From positions 310,001 to 374,000 of the forward strand of contig JAHFRP010000001.1 in the NCBI GenBank assembly GCA_023266195.1: 64,000 nt of DNA, in the 5' to 3' direction. The position numbers were made by a program, and so were the translations under genes. This document shows positions 19,342-28,211 of the stretch, one piece after another (within the stretch, counting starts at the first letter, position 1; each line of letters begins with the position of its first letter). The notes under the pieces were generated by a model that was not told the origin of the DNA, did no database searches, and saw nothing but the letters and a program-made list of their open reading frames with translations. The stretch is from Sulfuricella sp. Its GTDB lineage: Bacteria > Pseudomonadota > Gammaproteobacteria > Burkholderiales > Sulfuricellaceae.

Positions 19342-20663
19342 TGAAAGTTAGCGTGATCGGCACCGGCTATGTCGGCTTGGTGACAGGCACTTGCCTGGCG
19401 GAAGTGGGCAACGATGTGCTCTGTCTGGACGTGGATGCGAACAAGATCAACATCCTCAAACAGGGAGGCATCCCGATTTACGAGCCGGGATTGGAAGACA
19501 TGGTCAGGCGCAACGTGGAGGCGGGCCGGTTGCGCTTCACCACCGACGTGGCGGAGAGCGCGAAACATGGCGTGATCCAGTTCATCGCCGTCGGCACCCC
19601 GCCGGACGAGGACGGCTCCGCCGATCTGCAGTACGTGGTGGCTGCCGCTCGCGCCATCGGCCAGAACATGCAGGAATACAAGGTGATCGTCGATAAGTCT
19701 ACCGTGCCGGTGGGTACCGCGGACGATGTTCGCGTCGCGGTGCAGGAAGAACTTGCCATGCGCGGCGCCGAGTTCGAGTTCAGCGTCGCGTCCAACCCAG
19801 AATTCCTGAAGGAGGGTGCAGCGGTGGACGATTTCATGCGGCCCGACCGTATCGTGCTCGGCGCCGACGATGAACGTGCGGTGCAGTTGATGCGCACGCT
19901 CTACGCACCTTTCAACCGCAACCACGACCGCCTGATCGTGATGGACATCAAGTCCGCCGAATTGACCAAATACGCTGCCAACGCCATGCTTGCCACGCGC
20001 ATCTCGTTCATGAACGAACTCGCCCTGCTGGCCGAGAAGATGGGCGCGGACATCGAGAACGTGCGCTGCGGGATCGGCTCCGACCCGCGCATCGGCTACC
20101 ATTTTCTGTATGCCGGCTGCGGCTATGGCGGCTCGTGCTTCCCCAAGGACGTGCAGGCCTTGCAGCGCACCGCGACGGAATACGGCAGCGAGCTGCGCAT
20201 CCTGAATGCCGTCGAAACGGCCAACAATCGCCAGAAAGAAGTGTTGCTCGACAAGATCACCGCCAAGTTCGGCAACGACCTTACCGGCAAAAACATCGCC
20301 TTGTGGGGTCTTGCCTTCAAGCCCAACACCGACGACATGCGCGATGCCCCGAGCCGCGTCCTGATCAAGGGCCTGTGGGCGCGCGGCGCGACCGTGACCG
20401 CCTACGATCCGGTGGCCGCGCATGAAACCCGGCGCATCCTCGGTGACGATCCCCGCCTGAACCTGTCGGATACGCCGCTGGAAGCGCTGGAAGGTGCGGA
20501 TGCCCTGGTCATCGTGACCGAATGGCAGGTATTCCGAGCGCCCGATTTCGCCGTGGTCAAAGCCAAGCTCAAGAACCCGGTGATCTTCGACGGCCGCAAC
20601 CTGTACGATCCGAAAGACGTGCGAGCGCAGGGGATCGAGTATTTCGCCATCGGCCGTTTGTAA
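19341..20663 (+). CDS. ugd: UDP-glucose 6-dehydrogenase
   Basis: 440 residues. It oxidises UDP-glucose to UDP-glucuronate with two NAD, feeding exopolysaccharide or LPS sugars. The N-terminal Rossmann motif is [20 protein letters not shown] and the catalytic cysteine lies in [14 protein letters not shown]. The segment [18 protein letters not shown] and the C-terminal domain ([11 protein letters not shown], then [12 protein letters not shown]) are standard. Full length, no damage. It overlaps pyrF by one base and is followed by a palindromic repeat and hldA. Confidence 0.95.
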   Translation: MKVSVIGTGYVGLVTGTCLAEVGNDVLCLDVDANKINILKQGGIPIYEPGLEDMVRRNVEAGRLRFTTDVAESAKHGVIQFIAVGTPPDEDGSADLQYVVAAARAIGQNMQEYKVIVDKSTVPVGTADDVRVAVQEELAMRGAEFEFSVASNPEFLKEGAAVDDFMRPDRIVLGADDERAVQLMRTLYAPFNRNHDRLIVMDIKSAELTKYAANAMLATRISFMNELALLAEKMGADIENVRCGIGSDPRIGYHFLYAGCGYGGSCFPKDVQALQRTATEYGSELRILNAVETANNRQKEVLLDKITAKFGNDLTGKNIALWGLAFKPNTDDMRDAPSRVLIKGLWARGATVTAYDPVAAHETRRILGDDPRLNLSDTPLEALEGADALVIVTEWQVFRAPDFAVVKAKLKNPVIFDGRNLYDPKDVRAQGIEYFAIGRL

Positions 20664-20672
20664 AAGCATATC

Positions 20673-20744
20673 ACCGCAGAGGACGCGGAGGACGCAGAGG
20701 TTTTGAGATTGATTTTCCTCCGCGACCTCTGCGTCCTCCGCGGT
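20673..20744. repeat. Palindromic repeat, ACCGCAGAGGACGCGGAGG arm
   Basis: Arms at 20673-20700 and 20717-20744 are 28-bp inverted copies with a few mismatches around a short AT-rich loop. It fills the ugd-hldA gap and could act as a transcript-end structure in both directions. Confidence 0.8.
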
Positions 20745-20769
20745 AAGAATAGTTTTTTATTTGCAAATT

Positions 20770-21714
20770 ATGCTACCTAATTTCGAAAATGCCCGCGTCC
20801 TGGTCGCGGGCGACATCATGCTCGACCGCTACTGGTTCGGCGAGGTGAGCCGCATTTCACCCGAAGCGCCGGTGCCGGTGGTGCATGTCGGTCGCACCGA
20901 GGAGCGGCCGGGCGGCGCGGCCAACGTGGCGCGCAACGCGGCGGCGCTGGGCGCGCGGGTTTCCCTGCTGTCGGTGGCGGGCGACGATGAGGCGGGCGAC
21001 AGTCTCGCGCGGCTGCTGCAGAATGAGCGCGTCAAGGTGGTGCTGCACCGCGATGCGGGCCTGGACACCACCATCAAGCTGCGCGTGATCGGGCGGCAGC
21101 AGCAGTTGCTGCGCATCGATTTCGAAACCTCACCCAGCCACGAAGTGCTGCTCAGCAAGCTGGCGGATTTCGAGAAAATGCTGGCCGATGCCGACGTGGT
21201 GATCCTGTCCGACTACGGCAAGGGTGGCTTGACCCACATCCATCGCATGATCGAACTGGCCAACGCCATGCACAAGCCGGTCCTGGTCGATCCAAAGGGC
21301 GAGGATTATGCGCGCTACCGGGGCGCCACCCTGCTCACGCCCAACCGGGGCGAATTCCGCGAAGTGGCGGGGAGCTGGAAAAGCGAGGAGGAGCTGGTGG
21401 CCAAGGCGCAGCGGCTGCGCCGCGAGCTAGGGCTTCAGGCATTGCTGGTGACCCGTAGCGAAGAAGGCATGACACTTTACCGTGAAGAGGGCGTCGTGCA
21501 TGAGCCGGCGCTGGCGCGCGAGGTATATGACGTGAGCGGCGCGGGCGACACCGTGATCGCCACCCTGGGCGTGATGCTGGCGGGCGGCGCCGATTTGCCA
21601 GAAGCGGTGCGTGTGGCCAATCTGGCGGCGGGCATCGTGGTCGGCAAGTTGGGCACGGCAGTGGTGCAGCGCGAAGAACTGATTGCTGAATTGAATAAGA
21701 GCCTGTTTCAGTAG
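20770..21714 (+). CDS. hldA: D-glycero-beta-D-manno-heptose-7-phosphate kinase
   Basis: 314 residues, PfkB-family kinase equal to domain 1 of HldE/RfaE. It phosphorylates heptose 7-phosphate at O1 on the route to ADP-heptose for the LPS inner core. The PfkB signatures are RPGGAANVARNAAALG and DVSGAGDTVIATLG with the catalytic Asp. The adenylyltransferase domain of HldE is absent, so a separate hldC is expected elsewhere. ATG 20770 is preferred to the TTG at 20761. The last five codons and the TAG stop (KSLFQ) coincide with the left end of a palindromic element, so the C-terminus may have been altered by insertion. Confidence 0.92.
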   Translation: MLPNFENARVLVAGDIMLDRYWFGEVSRISPEAPVPVVHVGRTEERPGGAANVARNAAALGARVSLLSVAGDDEAGDSLARLLQNERVKVVLHRDAGLDTTIKLRVIGRQQQLLRIDFETSPSHEVLLSKLADFEKMLADADVVILSDYGKGGLTHIHRMIELANAMHKPVLVDPKGEDYARYRGATLLTPNRGEFREVAGSWKSEEELVAKAQRLRRELGLQALLVTRSEEGMTLYREEGVVHEPALAREVYDVSGAGDTVIATLGVMLAGGADLPEAVRVANLAAGIVVGKLGTAVVQREELIAELNKSLFQ

Positions 21715-21969
21715 ATTTCATACCCCGCGTTGCGTCCGGAAAGCGATGGATGCTAGGCGCAAGGCGCGGCCAATGGTTGTTCCATTGGCAAGCCTTGCAA
21801 CAACGCAGACGCGCTTTCCGGACGCAACCCGAAGGGCCGGTTCGCTGTGGGGCGCATTGCGGTGTTGCGTTTCCCTTGTTTAGAATGACTAAACGGCGGG
21901 TCGCGCGCCTAGCACTGCGCCCCACAGCGAACCGGCGCGGAGTATGAAATCTACCGAAATAGGCTCTTA
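21695..21969. repeat. MITE-like element with 35-bp terminal inverted repeats
   Basis: Terminal inverted repeats at 21695-21729 and 21936-21969 share TAAGAGCC...TAGATTTCATAC...CCGCG with about four mismatches. Nested inside are two further inverted pairs (GCGTCCGGAAAGCG against CGCTTTCCGGACGC, and GGTTCGCTGTGGGGCGCA against its complement). No open frame resembling a transposase is present. It fills the 269-bp gap between hldA and hldD; a solo right end lies at 52853-52894. Confidence 0.75.
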
Positions 21970-21983
21970 ATAAGGAAAAAATC

Positions 21984-22979
21984 ATGCATTACATCGTCAC
22001 CGGCGCCATGGGCTTCATCGGCGCCAATATCGTCAAGGGTCTCAACGACCGCGGCATCACCGACATCATCGCGGTGGACAACCTGAAAAAAGCCGACAAG
22101 TTCAAGAACCTGGTGGATTGCGAGATCGCCGATTACCTCGACAAGGAGGATTTCCTCGACCTGCTGCTCGACGGCGCCTTCGACGGCGACGTGGCCGCCG
22201 TGTTCCACGAGGGCGCCTGCTCCGACACCATGGAGACCGACGGTCGCTACATGATGGAGAACAACTACCGCTATACGGTTTCGCTGCTGGACTATTGCCA
22301 GAACGAGGACGTGCCCTTTCTGTATGCCTCCTCCGCCAGCGTCTACGGCGGTGGCACGGTGTTCAGCGAGTCGCGCGAGCACGAGGGGCCGCTCAACGTC
22401 TACGGCTATTCCAAGTTCCTGTTCGACCAGTACGTGCGCCGCATGTGGCACCGCAAGACCGCGCAGATCGCCGGCTTCCGCTACTTCAACGTCTACGGGC
22501 CGCGCGAGCAGCACAAGGGGCGCATGGCCTCGGTCGCCTTCCACTTCTTCAACCAGTTCCAGGCGGAAGGCAAGGTCAAGCTGTTCGAAGGCTGCGACGG
22601 CTACGCCAACGGCGAGCAGCGGCGCGATTTCGTGTCGGTGGAGGACGTGCTCAAGGTCAACATGTGGTTTCTCGACCACCCGGAACAATCCGGCATCTTC
22701 AACCTCGGCACCGGCAACAGCCAGACTTTCAACGATGTCGCGGTGGCGGCGGTAAACGCGTGTCGCAAGGCGCAGGGCGAAGGCGCGCTTTCCCTGGACG
22801 AAATGCGGGCGCAGGGGTTGGTCGAATACGTGACCTTCCCCGAGGCGCTCAAGGGCAAATACCAGAGCTTCACCCAGGCCGACATTTCCACGCTGCGCAC
22901 GGCGGGCTATGCCGAACCGTTTCTGACGGTGGAGCAGGGCGTGGAACGCTATGTGGCGCACTTGCGTCAACGCGCGTAA
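21984..22979 (+). CDS. hldD: ADP-L-glycero-D-manno-heptose 6-epimerase
   Basis: 331 residues, extended short-chain dehydrogenase. It inverts C6 of ADP-heptose, giving the form used in LPS. The NAD loop is [17 protein letters not shown], the catalytic serine region is [11 protein letters not shown] and the Tyr-x-x-x-Lys pair is in [32 protein letters not shown] is the family signature. AAGGA precedes the ATG. It follows hldA across a MITE-like element; the pair supplies the heptose branch that LapB-controlled lipid A is decorated with. Confidence 0.95.
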   Translation: MHYIVTGAMGFIGANIVKGLNDRGITDIIAVDNLKKADKFKNLVDCEIADYLDKEDFLDLLLDGAFDGDVAAVFHEGACSDTMETDGRYMMENNYRYTVSLLDYCQNEDVPFLYASSASVYGGGTVFSESREHEGPLNVYGYSKFLFDQYVRRMWHRKTAQIAGFRYFNVYGPREQHKGRMASVAFHFFNQFQAEGKVKLFEGCDGYANGEQRRDFVSVEDVLKVNMWFLDHPEQSGIFNLGTGNSQTFNDVAVAAVNACRKAQGEGALSLDEMRAQGLVEYVTFPEALKGKYQSFTQADISTLRTAGYAEPFLTVEQGVERYVAHLRQRA

Positions 22980-23070
22980 TCCTGCAATGTCGGTCATGGC
23001 GCAAGTTTGTTTCGTTTATTGCCGCCGGCTTGATTTTGGCTGGATCGTTTGAGCGTTTCTGGAATATCCT

Positions 23071-23172
23071 TTAAGGAAACGCCGATTTATTCGCCGTCCC
23101 GGCGAAGGCAGGGGCCCAGTTCCTCGGCCTTCGCCGGAATGACGAATTCCGAATAAATCAGCATTTACTTAA
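23071..23172. repeat. TAAG-ended MITE-like element (copy A)
   Basis: Ends 23071-23093 (TTAAGGAAACGCCGATTTAT, continuing TCG) and 23150-23172 are inverted with 19 of 23 matches. The interior has a second palindrome, CCGGCGAAGGC against GCCTTCGCCGG. Copies of the family are at 25069, 25318, 36233 and 52891. Confidence 0.75.
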
Positions 23173-23210
23173 TTTAAACGCGATGCGAGACGAAGAAAGA
23201 GAACTGCACC

Positions 23211-24191
23211 TTGGCTGAAATCGGGATCGGGCTGGTTCCGCGGTGGGCGATGGACTTACATGCGGTCGCCTTGGCGCTGCTGGACGTGGACGGCACGATA
23301 TCCGAAGCCAACCGGGGTTTCGCCGCGGCGTTCGCCCCGAATGGCGAGGCGGTGCGCCTGGTCAAACCCGACATGTCTGCGTTGAACAAGGCAGATCCAG
23401 GCGGCGACGGTCTGATTTTTGCCGGTGCGATCGTTTTCTCCAGTCCGAAAGGGGGCTGGGACGGTGTTTCCGGTGCAATTTACCACTTCGGCCAGAAGCT
23501 GCTGGTGGTCGTCGAACCGGGTGTGTCGGCCTATCCGCAGCTCAATGCCGAGATTGAACGGATCGGCCGGGAACTGGAAGAAACCCGGCGCAACGTGACG
23601 CGGCGCAATCAGGCTCTGCAAAATGCGCTGGAGAAAATCGAGGCGCTCAAGCGCCAGGATACGCTGACCGGTCTTGCCAACAGGCGAAGCCTGGACGAGC
23701 GTATCGGCCAGGAGATCGGCCGCTGGGAACGTTATCGCCGGCCGCTCGGTTTGGTGTTGATGGAGATGGACGATTTTGCCGGGGTGAATGAGAGCTATGG
23801 TCGCGAAGTCGGCGACGAACTGCTGCGCCACGTGGCGACGATCCTCAACCAGACGGTGCGCACCACCGACCTGGTGGCGCGCTACGGCGGCCTGGAGTTC
23901 GCCGTGCTGTTGGCGGAAACCAACGAAATGGGTTCGCTGATCGTGGCGGAACGCCTGCGCATGGAGTTGGAAAGCCAGATCATCCTGCCCATGGTGCGGC
24001 CTCTGACCGCCAGCTTCGGCGTGGCCATGCTGCTGCCGGGCGAGGGGCGCCAGGAATTCTGCGCGCGGGCCGGCCGTGCGGTCGGCTACTCGAAAAAGAA
24101 CGGCCGGAATTGCGTCACCATGGCGGGCGTGATCGGAGAATGCGATCAGCTATACCAAGCTGCAGGTACAGAAGGAACGGATCATGTTTAA
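23211..24191 (+). CDS. Degenerate GGDEF-domain protein
   Basis: 326 residues. Residues 15-105 look like a small PAS-type sensor, residues 110-148 form a coiled coil (LNAEIERIGRELEETRRN), and residues 150-315 are a GGDEF domain. The active-site motif reads GGLEF (226-230): the third residue, an Asp or Glu that binds metal and is needed for c-di-GMP synthesis, is Leu. The inhibitory-site motif RxxD is kept (RTTD, 217-220). I infer a c-di-GMP-binding receptor rather than a cyclase. No ATG fits; TTG 23211 has AAGAAAGAG upstream, and an internal ATG at 23250 is the alternative. It overlaps cysM by 8 nt. Confidence 0.8.
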   Translation: MAEIGIGLVPRWAMDLHAVALALLDVDGTISEANRGFAAAFAPNGEAVRLVKPDMSALNKADPGGDGLIFAGAIVFSSPKGGWDGVSGAIYHFGQKLLVVVEPGVSAYPQLNAEIERIGRELEETRRNVTRRNQALQNALEKIEALKRQDTLTGLANRRSLDERIGQEIGRWERYRRPLGLVLMEMDDFAGVNESYGREVGDELLRHVATILNQTVRTTDLVARYGGLEFAVLLAETNEMGSLIVAERLRMELESQIILPMVRPLTASFGVAMLLPGEGRQEFCARAGRAVGYSKKNGRNCVTMAGVIGECDQLYQAAGTEGTDHV

Positions 24192-25071
24192 GAGTATCGA
24201 GGATTTCGTCGGCAACACGCCGCTGGTCAAATTGAAGCGCTTGCCGGGAAATACCGGCAATATCGTGCTGGTCAAGCTGGAGGGCAACAATCCGGCCGGC
24301 TCGGTGAAGGACCGGCCGGCGCTGGCGATGATCAAGTACGCGGAGGCGCGCGGCGAGATCAAGCCGGGCGACACCCTGATCGAAGCCACCAGCGGCAACA
24401 CCGGCATCGCCCTGGCGATGGCGGCGGCGATGCGCGGCTACAAGATGGTGCTGGTCATGCCCGAGCACATGAGCGTGGAGCGGCGCCAGGTGATGCGCGC
24501 TTTCGGCGCCGAAATCGTACTGACGCCGAAGGCAGGCAGCATGGAAGCGGCGATCGACACGGCCAACCGGATGCACGCCGAAGGGCGCGGCGTGATTCTC
24601 GACCAGTTCTCCAATCCGGACAATCCGTTGGCGCATTACGAGAGTACCGGGCCGGAAATCTGGCGCGATACGGAAGGCAAGATCACTCATTTCGTCAGCA
24701 GCATGGGCACCACCGGCACCATCATGGGCTGCTCGCGCTACCTCAAGGAGCAGAACCCGCAGGTGCAGATCGTCGGCGTGCAGCCCTCTGAGGGCTCGCA
24801 GATACCCGGCATCCGCAAGTGGCCGCAGGCTTACCTGCCGAAGATCTGCGACTTCACGCGAATCGACCGCATGATCGAAGTCGGCCAGCAGGAGGCGGAA
24901 ACGACGACGCGCCGCCTGGCCGCGGAGGAAGGCATCTTCGCCGGCATTTCGTCCGGCGGCGCGCTGGCCGCAGCGCTCAGGCTGTCTGCCCAGGTCGAGA
25001 ACGCGGTGATCGTGTCCATCGTGTGCGACCGGGGCGACCGTTACCTTTCCACCGGGATATTTCCCGCCTAA
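24184..25071 (+). CDS. cysM: Cysteine synthase B
   Basis: 295 residues, PLP-dependent beta-replacement enzyme that makes cysteine from O-acetylserine and sulfide or thiosulfate. The PLP lysine is in NNPAGSVKDRPAL and the serine/threonine loop in EATSGNTGIALA; GTTGTIMG binds the cofactor phosphate. The shorter length and wording such as RRQVMRAFGAEI point to CysM rather than CysK. Its start lies inside the end of the GGDEF gene (8-nt overlap). The TAA stop is the first three bases of a TAAG-ended repeat. Confidence 0.93.
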   Translation: MFKSIEDFVGNTPLVKLKRLPGNTGNIVLVKLEGNNPAGSVKDRPALAMIKYAEARGEIKPGDTLIEATSGNTGIALAMAAAMRGYKMVLVMPEHMSVERRQVMRAFGAEIVLTPKAGSMEAAIDTANRMHAEGRGVILDQFSNPDNPLAHYESTGPEIWRDTEGKITHFVSSMGTTGTIMGCSRYLKEQNPQVQIVGVQPSEGSQIPGIRKWPQAYLPKICDFTRIDRMIEVGQQEAETTTRRLAAEEGIFAGISSGGALAAALRLSAQVENAVIVSIVCDRGDRYLSTGIFPA

Positions 25072-25185
25072 GGAAGCGCTGATTAAACATCATTCCCGTG
25101 CAAGCGGGAATCTGCATCCCACTGAAAATACTGGATTCAAGCTTGCTTTGGAATGATGAAATCGGAATGAATCAGCGCTTCCCTA
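25069..25185. repeat. TAAG-ended MITE-like element (copy B)
   Basis: Ends TAAGGAAGCGCTGATT (25069-25084) and AATCAGCGCTTCCCTA (25170-25185) are inverted copies. The interior carries a palindrome CATTCCCGTGCAAGCGGGAA typical of such repeats. The first three bases serve as the cysM stop. With copy C it accounts for about half of the 684-bp gap 25072-25755; 25186-25317 shows nothing recognisable. Confidence 0.75.
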
Positions 25186-25317
25186 AGAGCCTGTCAGACT
25201 TGAAGAATCGAAGTGAAAATTGGGCAGGGCGAGGGTGGGTTTTGCCAGTCAATAGGTATTCTATATGACAAGAAAAGTGAAATAGGGATCGCCCAGGTGG
25301 ATTTGCAACCGATTTCC

Positions 25318-25504
25318 TTTAAGGATGCGCTGATTTAATCGAATTCCGTCATTCCGGCGGACCCTCACCCACCTCCCCCAGAGGGAGAGAGGACGGTCTC
25401 CCTCTCTCCCTCTGGGGGAGGTGAGGATTTTTGGAAATCCATAAGAATCAGTAGCCTGCGCACAGGCCTATGCCGGGATGGCGGATGGATCAGTGTTCCC
25501 TTAA
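25318..25504. repeat. TAAG-ended MITE-like element (copy C) with nested palindrome
   Basis: Outer ends TTTAAGGATGCGCTGATTTA (25318-25337) and ATGGATCAGTGTTCCCTTAA (25485-25504) are imperfect inverted copies of the family end. Inside, 25363-25392 and 25399-25426 form a separate near-perfect hairpin based on CCTCCCCCAGAGGGAGAGAG, which looks like another repeat inserted into the first. Confidence 0.65.
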
Positions 25505-25590
25505 GCCCGACTGGCTCCTGGTTCAAGTTGGGGTCTTCATGAATTTGTCGGGATAACTCTGATAAATCATGACAATGAGCTGTTTTCTTC

Positions 25591-25619
25591 TTGTTAAATG
25601 CAATGTTCCGCGCTATATT
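25591..25619 (+). promoter_or_regulatory. Sigma-70-type promoter for the FimV-like gene
   Basis: TTGTTA (25591-25596) and TATATT (25614-25619) are 17 bases apart, an ideal spacing. Transcription would start near 25626, leaving an untranslated leader of about 130 nt before ATG 25756. Confidence 0.5.
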
Positions 25620-25755
25620 CAGCGTGATATCGCTTTTTTTCTGAGCAACTGTGGCCGCCCGGAGAAGCTTTTGCGCCGGCCGCGCCGTTTTACCTGGATT
25701 CGAATGTTTGGACATTGAGGTTTCGACGGGAAAACGTGATCGAACAGATATCGAC

Positions 25756-28089
25756 ATGAAGTCTGGATACCTATACCCCCGGTATGTGCGGAAGAATTGG
25801 CTCGGGTTGGCCCTGCTGCTGTTTGCGCCGCGTTTGCTTGCGCTGGGGCTGGGTGAACTGGGCATCAGCTCGAAGCTGGGCGAGCCATTCAGGGGCCGGA
25901 TCCCCCTTGTGACGACTCCGGGCGAATCCTTGGATCCAGCTTGCTTTAGGGTGGCGGACGAGTCGGCGCCGGGTGACGGCATTCCGCTCCTCCGCCACGG
26001 CATCATCTCGCTGGAAAGCGGCAACGGAAAACCTTATCTCCGGATAACCAGCCGCGATCGGGTTGACGACCTGATGGTCAAGGTGCTGGTCAAGGTCGGC
26101 TGCCAGAGCGATTTGCTGCGCGAGTATACGGTGCTGCTGGATATGCCGGAGGCTTCCCCGCTGGCGGAAAGCGATCACTCCGAACAACCGCGGGAATCCG
26201 CTGCTGGATCGAAACCTCCGGCGGCCGCTCCAGCGGACGGCTCCGTGGACTGGGAATTCCCGGAGGATGGAAACCTGGCCGGTCTTGCTGCGAAGATATA
26301 CCCTCACAGTGCAAGCATGCAAAGAAAGTTTGTCCGGGAAGTGGTGGCGACCAATTCCACCGTCTTTGCCGGGCGCGGCCCCGGTGCCGTTTTGCCGGCG
26401 GGGACGGTGGTGCATTTACCTGCGCTAAAAAAACTGGCGCGGCACGGTGTACCAGCAAGCGCTTCGGCGCCGATTGCGCAACCGGCCGGCATTCTTCGGT
26501 CGCCGCGCCAAGAAGCGGCGCAAGCCGATATCCCCGTAGCGGCGCGGGCGAACCGTAAAAAGCGGGTTACCGCGAACGAAACGGGCGTGCGCCTCAAACT
26601 GAGTACGGGTGATCTGGATGCTTCGCCGGTCGGACGGACTAGTGAAGGGCAGCGTGCGATATTGCGGGAGAAGCAGCGCCTGCTGATGGATATCGACGAC
26701 ACGGCGGCCTTCAATCTGTCCCAGGGGCAGCGTTTGAAAGAACTGGAAGCACACGTCGAGGTGCTTCAAAAGAAGCTGGAGGCGATGGAGCTGGAACGCC
26801 GGAATTTCGCCGCTGCACCGGGTGTGATGGCGGTTTCTTCGCGGAAAGCAGGCTCAACACAAATTCCGGCGGCTTTGGCGGCATCCCTTGCCGAAAATTT
26901 GGCGATCATCGCCGGCTGCGGGCTGGCGATTGCGGCGGTTTCGCTCTGGCTATATCAAAAACGCCGGAGGAAAATCGCGACGGCGCCGGAGGAGTTCCCG
27001 TATGGAATGCCGGCGGACGGCGAGCCTGCATCATGGGCGCGGACGGGCATGACAGGTGCGGAAACGCCGGTTTCGGTGGTTCCGCCCAAAGCGGAAACTT
27101 CCATTCCCGAGGCGGCAGGCCAAGAATCGGATAACCAGAGTGCGAAGTGGCCGGCTGCGCAAGTCGAGGCATCCTCCTATGAAGCCCTGCTCAGATCCCT
27201 GACCGGCGAAGACTCGTCTATTTCCGCGCATAGCATAGAGAGCACCGTGGAAGAGGCGGAAATCTTTCTCGCCCTGGGTGAAAACGAGAAAGCCATAGAA
27301 ACGCTTCTGCATGACATTGATGTCCATCCCGAGGCGACCATCTATCCGTGGATCAAGCTGCTGGATATCTACCGCCAGGGCGGGCGCAAGCAGGAATTCG
27401 AGGCATTGGCGCTAAGGCTCAATCAGAATTTCAATATGGTGGCACCGGTTTGGTCGGGGACCATCGCCGGAGACTCGCTTCAAAGCCTGGAATGTTTCCC
27501 CCACCTGATGGCCAAGATCGCCGTCCTGTGGGGCAGTTCGGAGTGCCTGGATTACCTGTACCATCTCCTGCGGAGCAACCGGGATGGGAAGCGCCAGGGC
27601 TTTGCGACAGAGGTGGTCGATGAAATTCTGGTCCTGTGCGCCATACTGGAGGTTGAACTTGGCATGAAGCCGGTCGCACCGGAATATGGCGTCGGATTGG
27701 CGGAATTCGCCAAGAATATCGGTCGGCCGTCGCCCGATGGCGGATCCGCGGAAATTCATCCAAGCACCGGGGAACCTTCGGGCTCGCCAAACATCGTCGA
27801 ATTCAGCTACCCCGAAGAAAAACCGGCTGATAAAACTTTCCACCCCAACTTCGATCTCCGTTCCGAACTGGAGAAACTGCATCCCAGCCTGATCGAGAAG
27901 CTTGTCGAGCAATGGGGTAAACCTGATTGCCTCGCCTACTTGAACAAACTTATCGGCGGTTACATCGACCATCGCCTTGCCTTTGAGCCCGCCATCACCG
28001 AAGAGTTGAAGTTGCTCTTCTCGCTGGTGGAAATGGAAGAACACGACGATATCTGGCGATTCCTGGATGCCCCCATCAAGCGGGGCTGA
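25756..28089 (+). CDS. fimV: FimV-family membrane hub protein
   Basis: 777 residues. A signal/anchor (NWLGLALLLFAPRLLAL) leads to the FimV N-terminal domain (LGELGISSKLGEPFRGRIPL), then a LysM-like region around residues 175-225, a coiled coil at about 330-360 (QRLKELEAHVEVLQKKLEAM), a transmembrane helix near 380-400 and a cytoplasmic part. The cytoplasmic part has a TPR-like segment (ESTVEEAEIFLALGENEKAI) and two diverged copies of one module, LMAKIAVLWGSSECLDYLYHLL and SLIEKLVEQWGKPDCLAYLNKL. FimV proteins bind peptidoglycan and organise the cell pole, type IV pili and cyclase activity. ATG 25756 was chosen to give a proper signal sequence. Role here is inferred from family. Confidence 0.8.
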   Translation: MKSGYLYPRYVRKNWLGLALLLFAPRLLALGLGELGISSKLGEPFRGRIPLVTTPGESLDPACFRVADESAPGDGIPLLRHGIISLESGNGKPYLRITSRDRVDDLMVKVLVKVGCQSDLLREYTVLLDMPEASPLAESDHSEQPRESAAGSKPPAAAPADGSVDWEFPEDGNLAGLAAKIYPHSASMQRKFVREVVATNSTVFAGRGPGAVLPAGTVVHLPALKKLARHGVPASASAPIAQPAGILRSPRQEAAQADIPVAARANRKKRVTANETGVRLKLSTGDLDASPVGRTSEGQRAILREKQRLLMDIDDTAAFNLSQGQRLKELEAHVEVLQKKLEAMELERRNFAAAPGVMAVSSRKAGSTQIPAALAASLAENLAIIAGCGLAIAAVSLWLYQKRRRKIATAPEEFPYGMPADGEPASWARTGMTGAETPVSVVPPKAETSIPEAAGQESDNQSAKWPAAQVEASSYEALLRSLTGEDSSISAHSIESTVEEAEIFLALGENEKAIETLLHDIDVHPEATIYPWIKLLDIYRQGGRKQEFEALALRLNQNFNMVAPVWSGTIAGDSLQSLECFPHLMAKIAVLWGSSECLDYLYHLLRSNRDGKRQGFATEVVDEILVLCAILEVELGMKPVAPEYGVGLAEFAKNIGRPSPDGGSAEIHPSTGEPSGSPNIVEFSYPEEKPADKTFHPNFDLRSELEKLHPSLIEKLVEQWGKPDCLAYLNKLIGGYIDHRLAFEPAITEELKLLFSLVEMEEHDDIWRFLDAPIKRG

Positions 28090-28211
28090 GACGCTTTCGT
28101 CGCATTTCAGCGTTTGCCCGCCCTACCCGCAGACAGTGCGATCGGTTAGAATCGCGCAATCGTAATCGGCTTTGAGTAAAACATCGTGGTTAATGTCCGG
28201 AAGCGCCTGAA

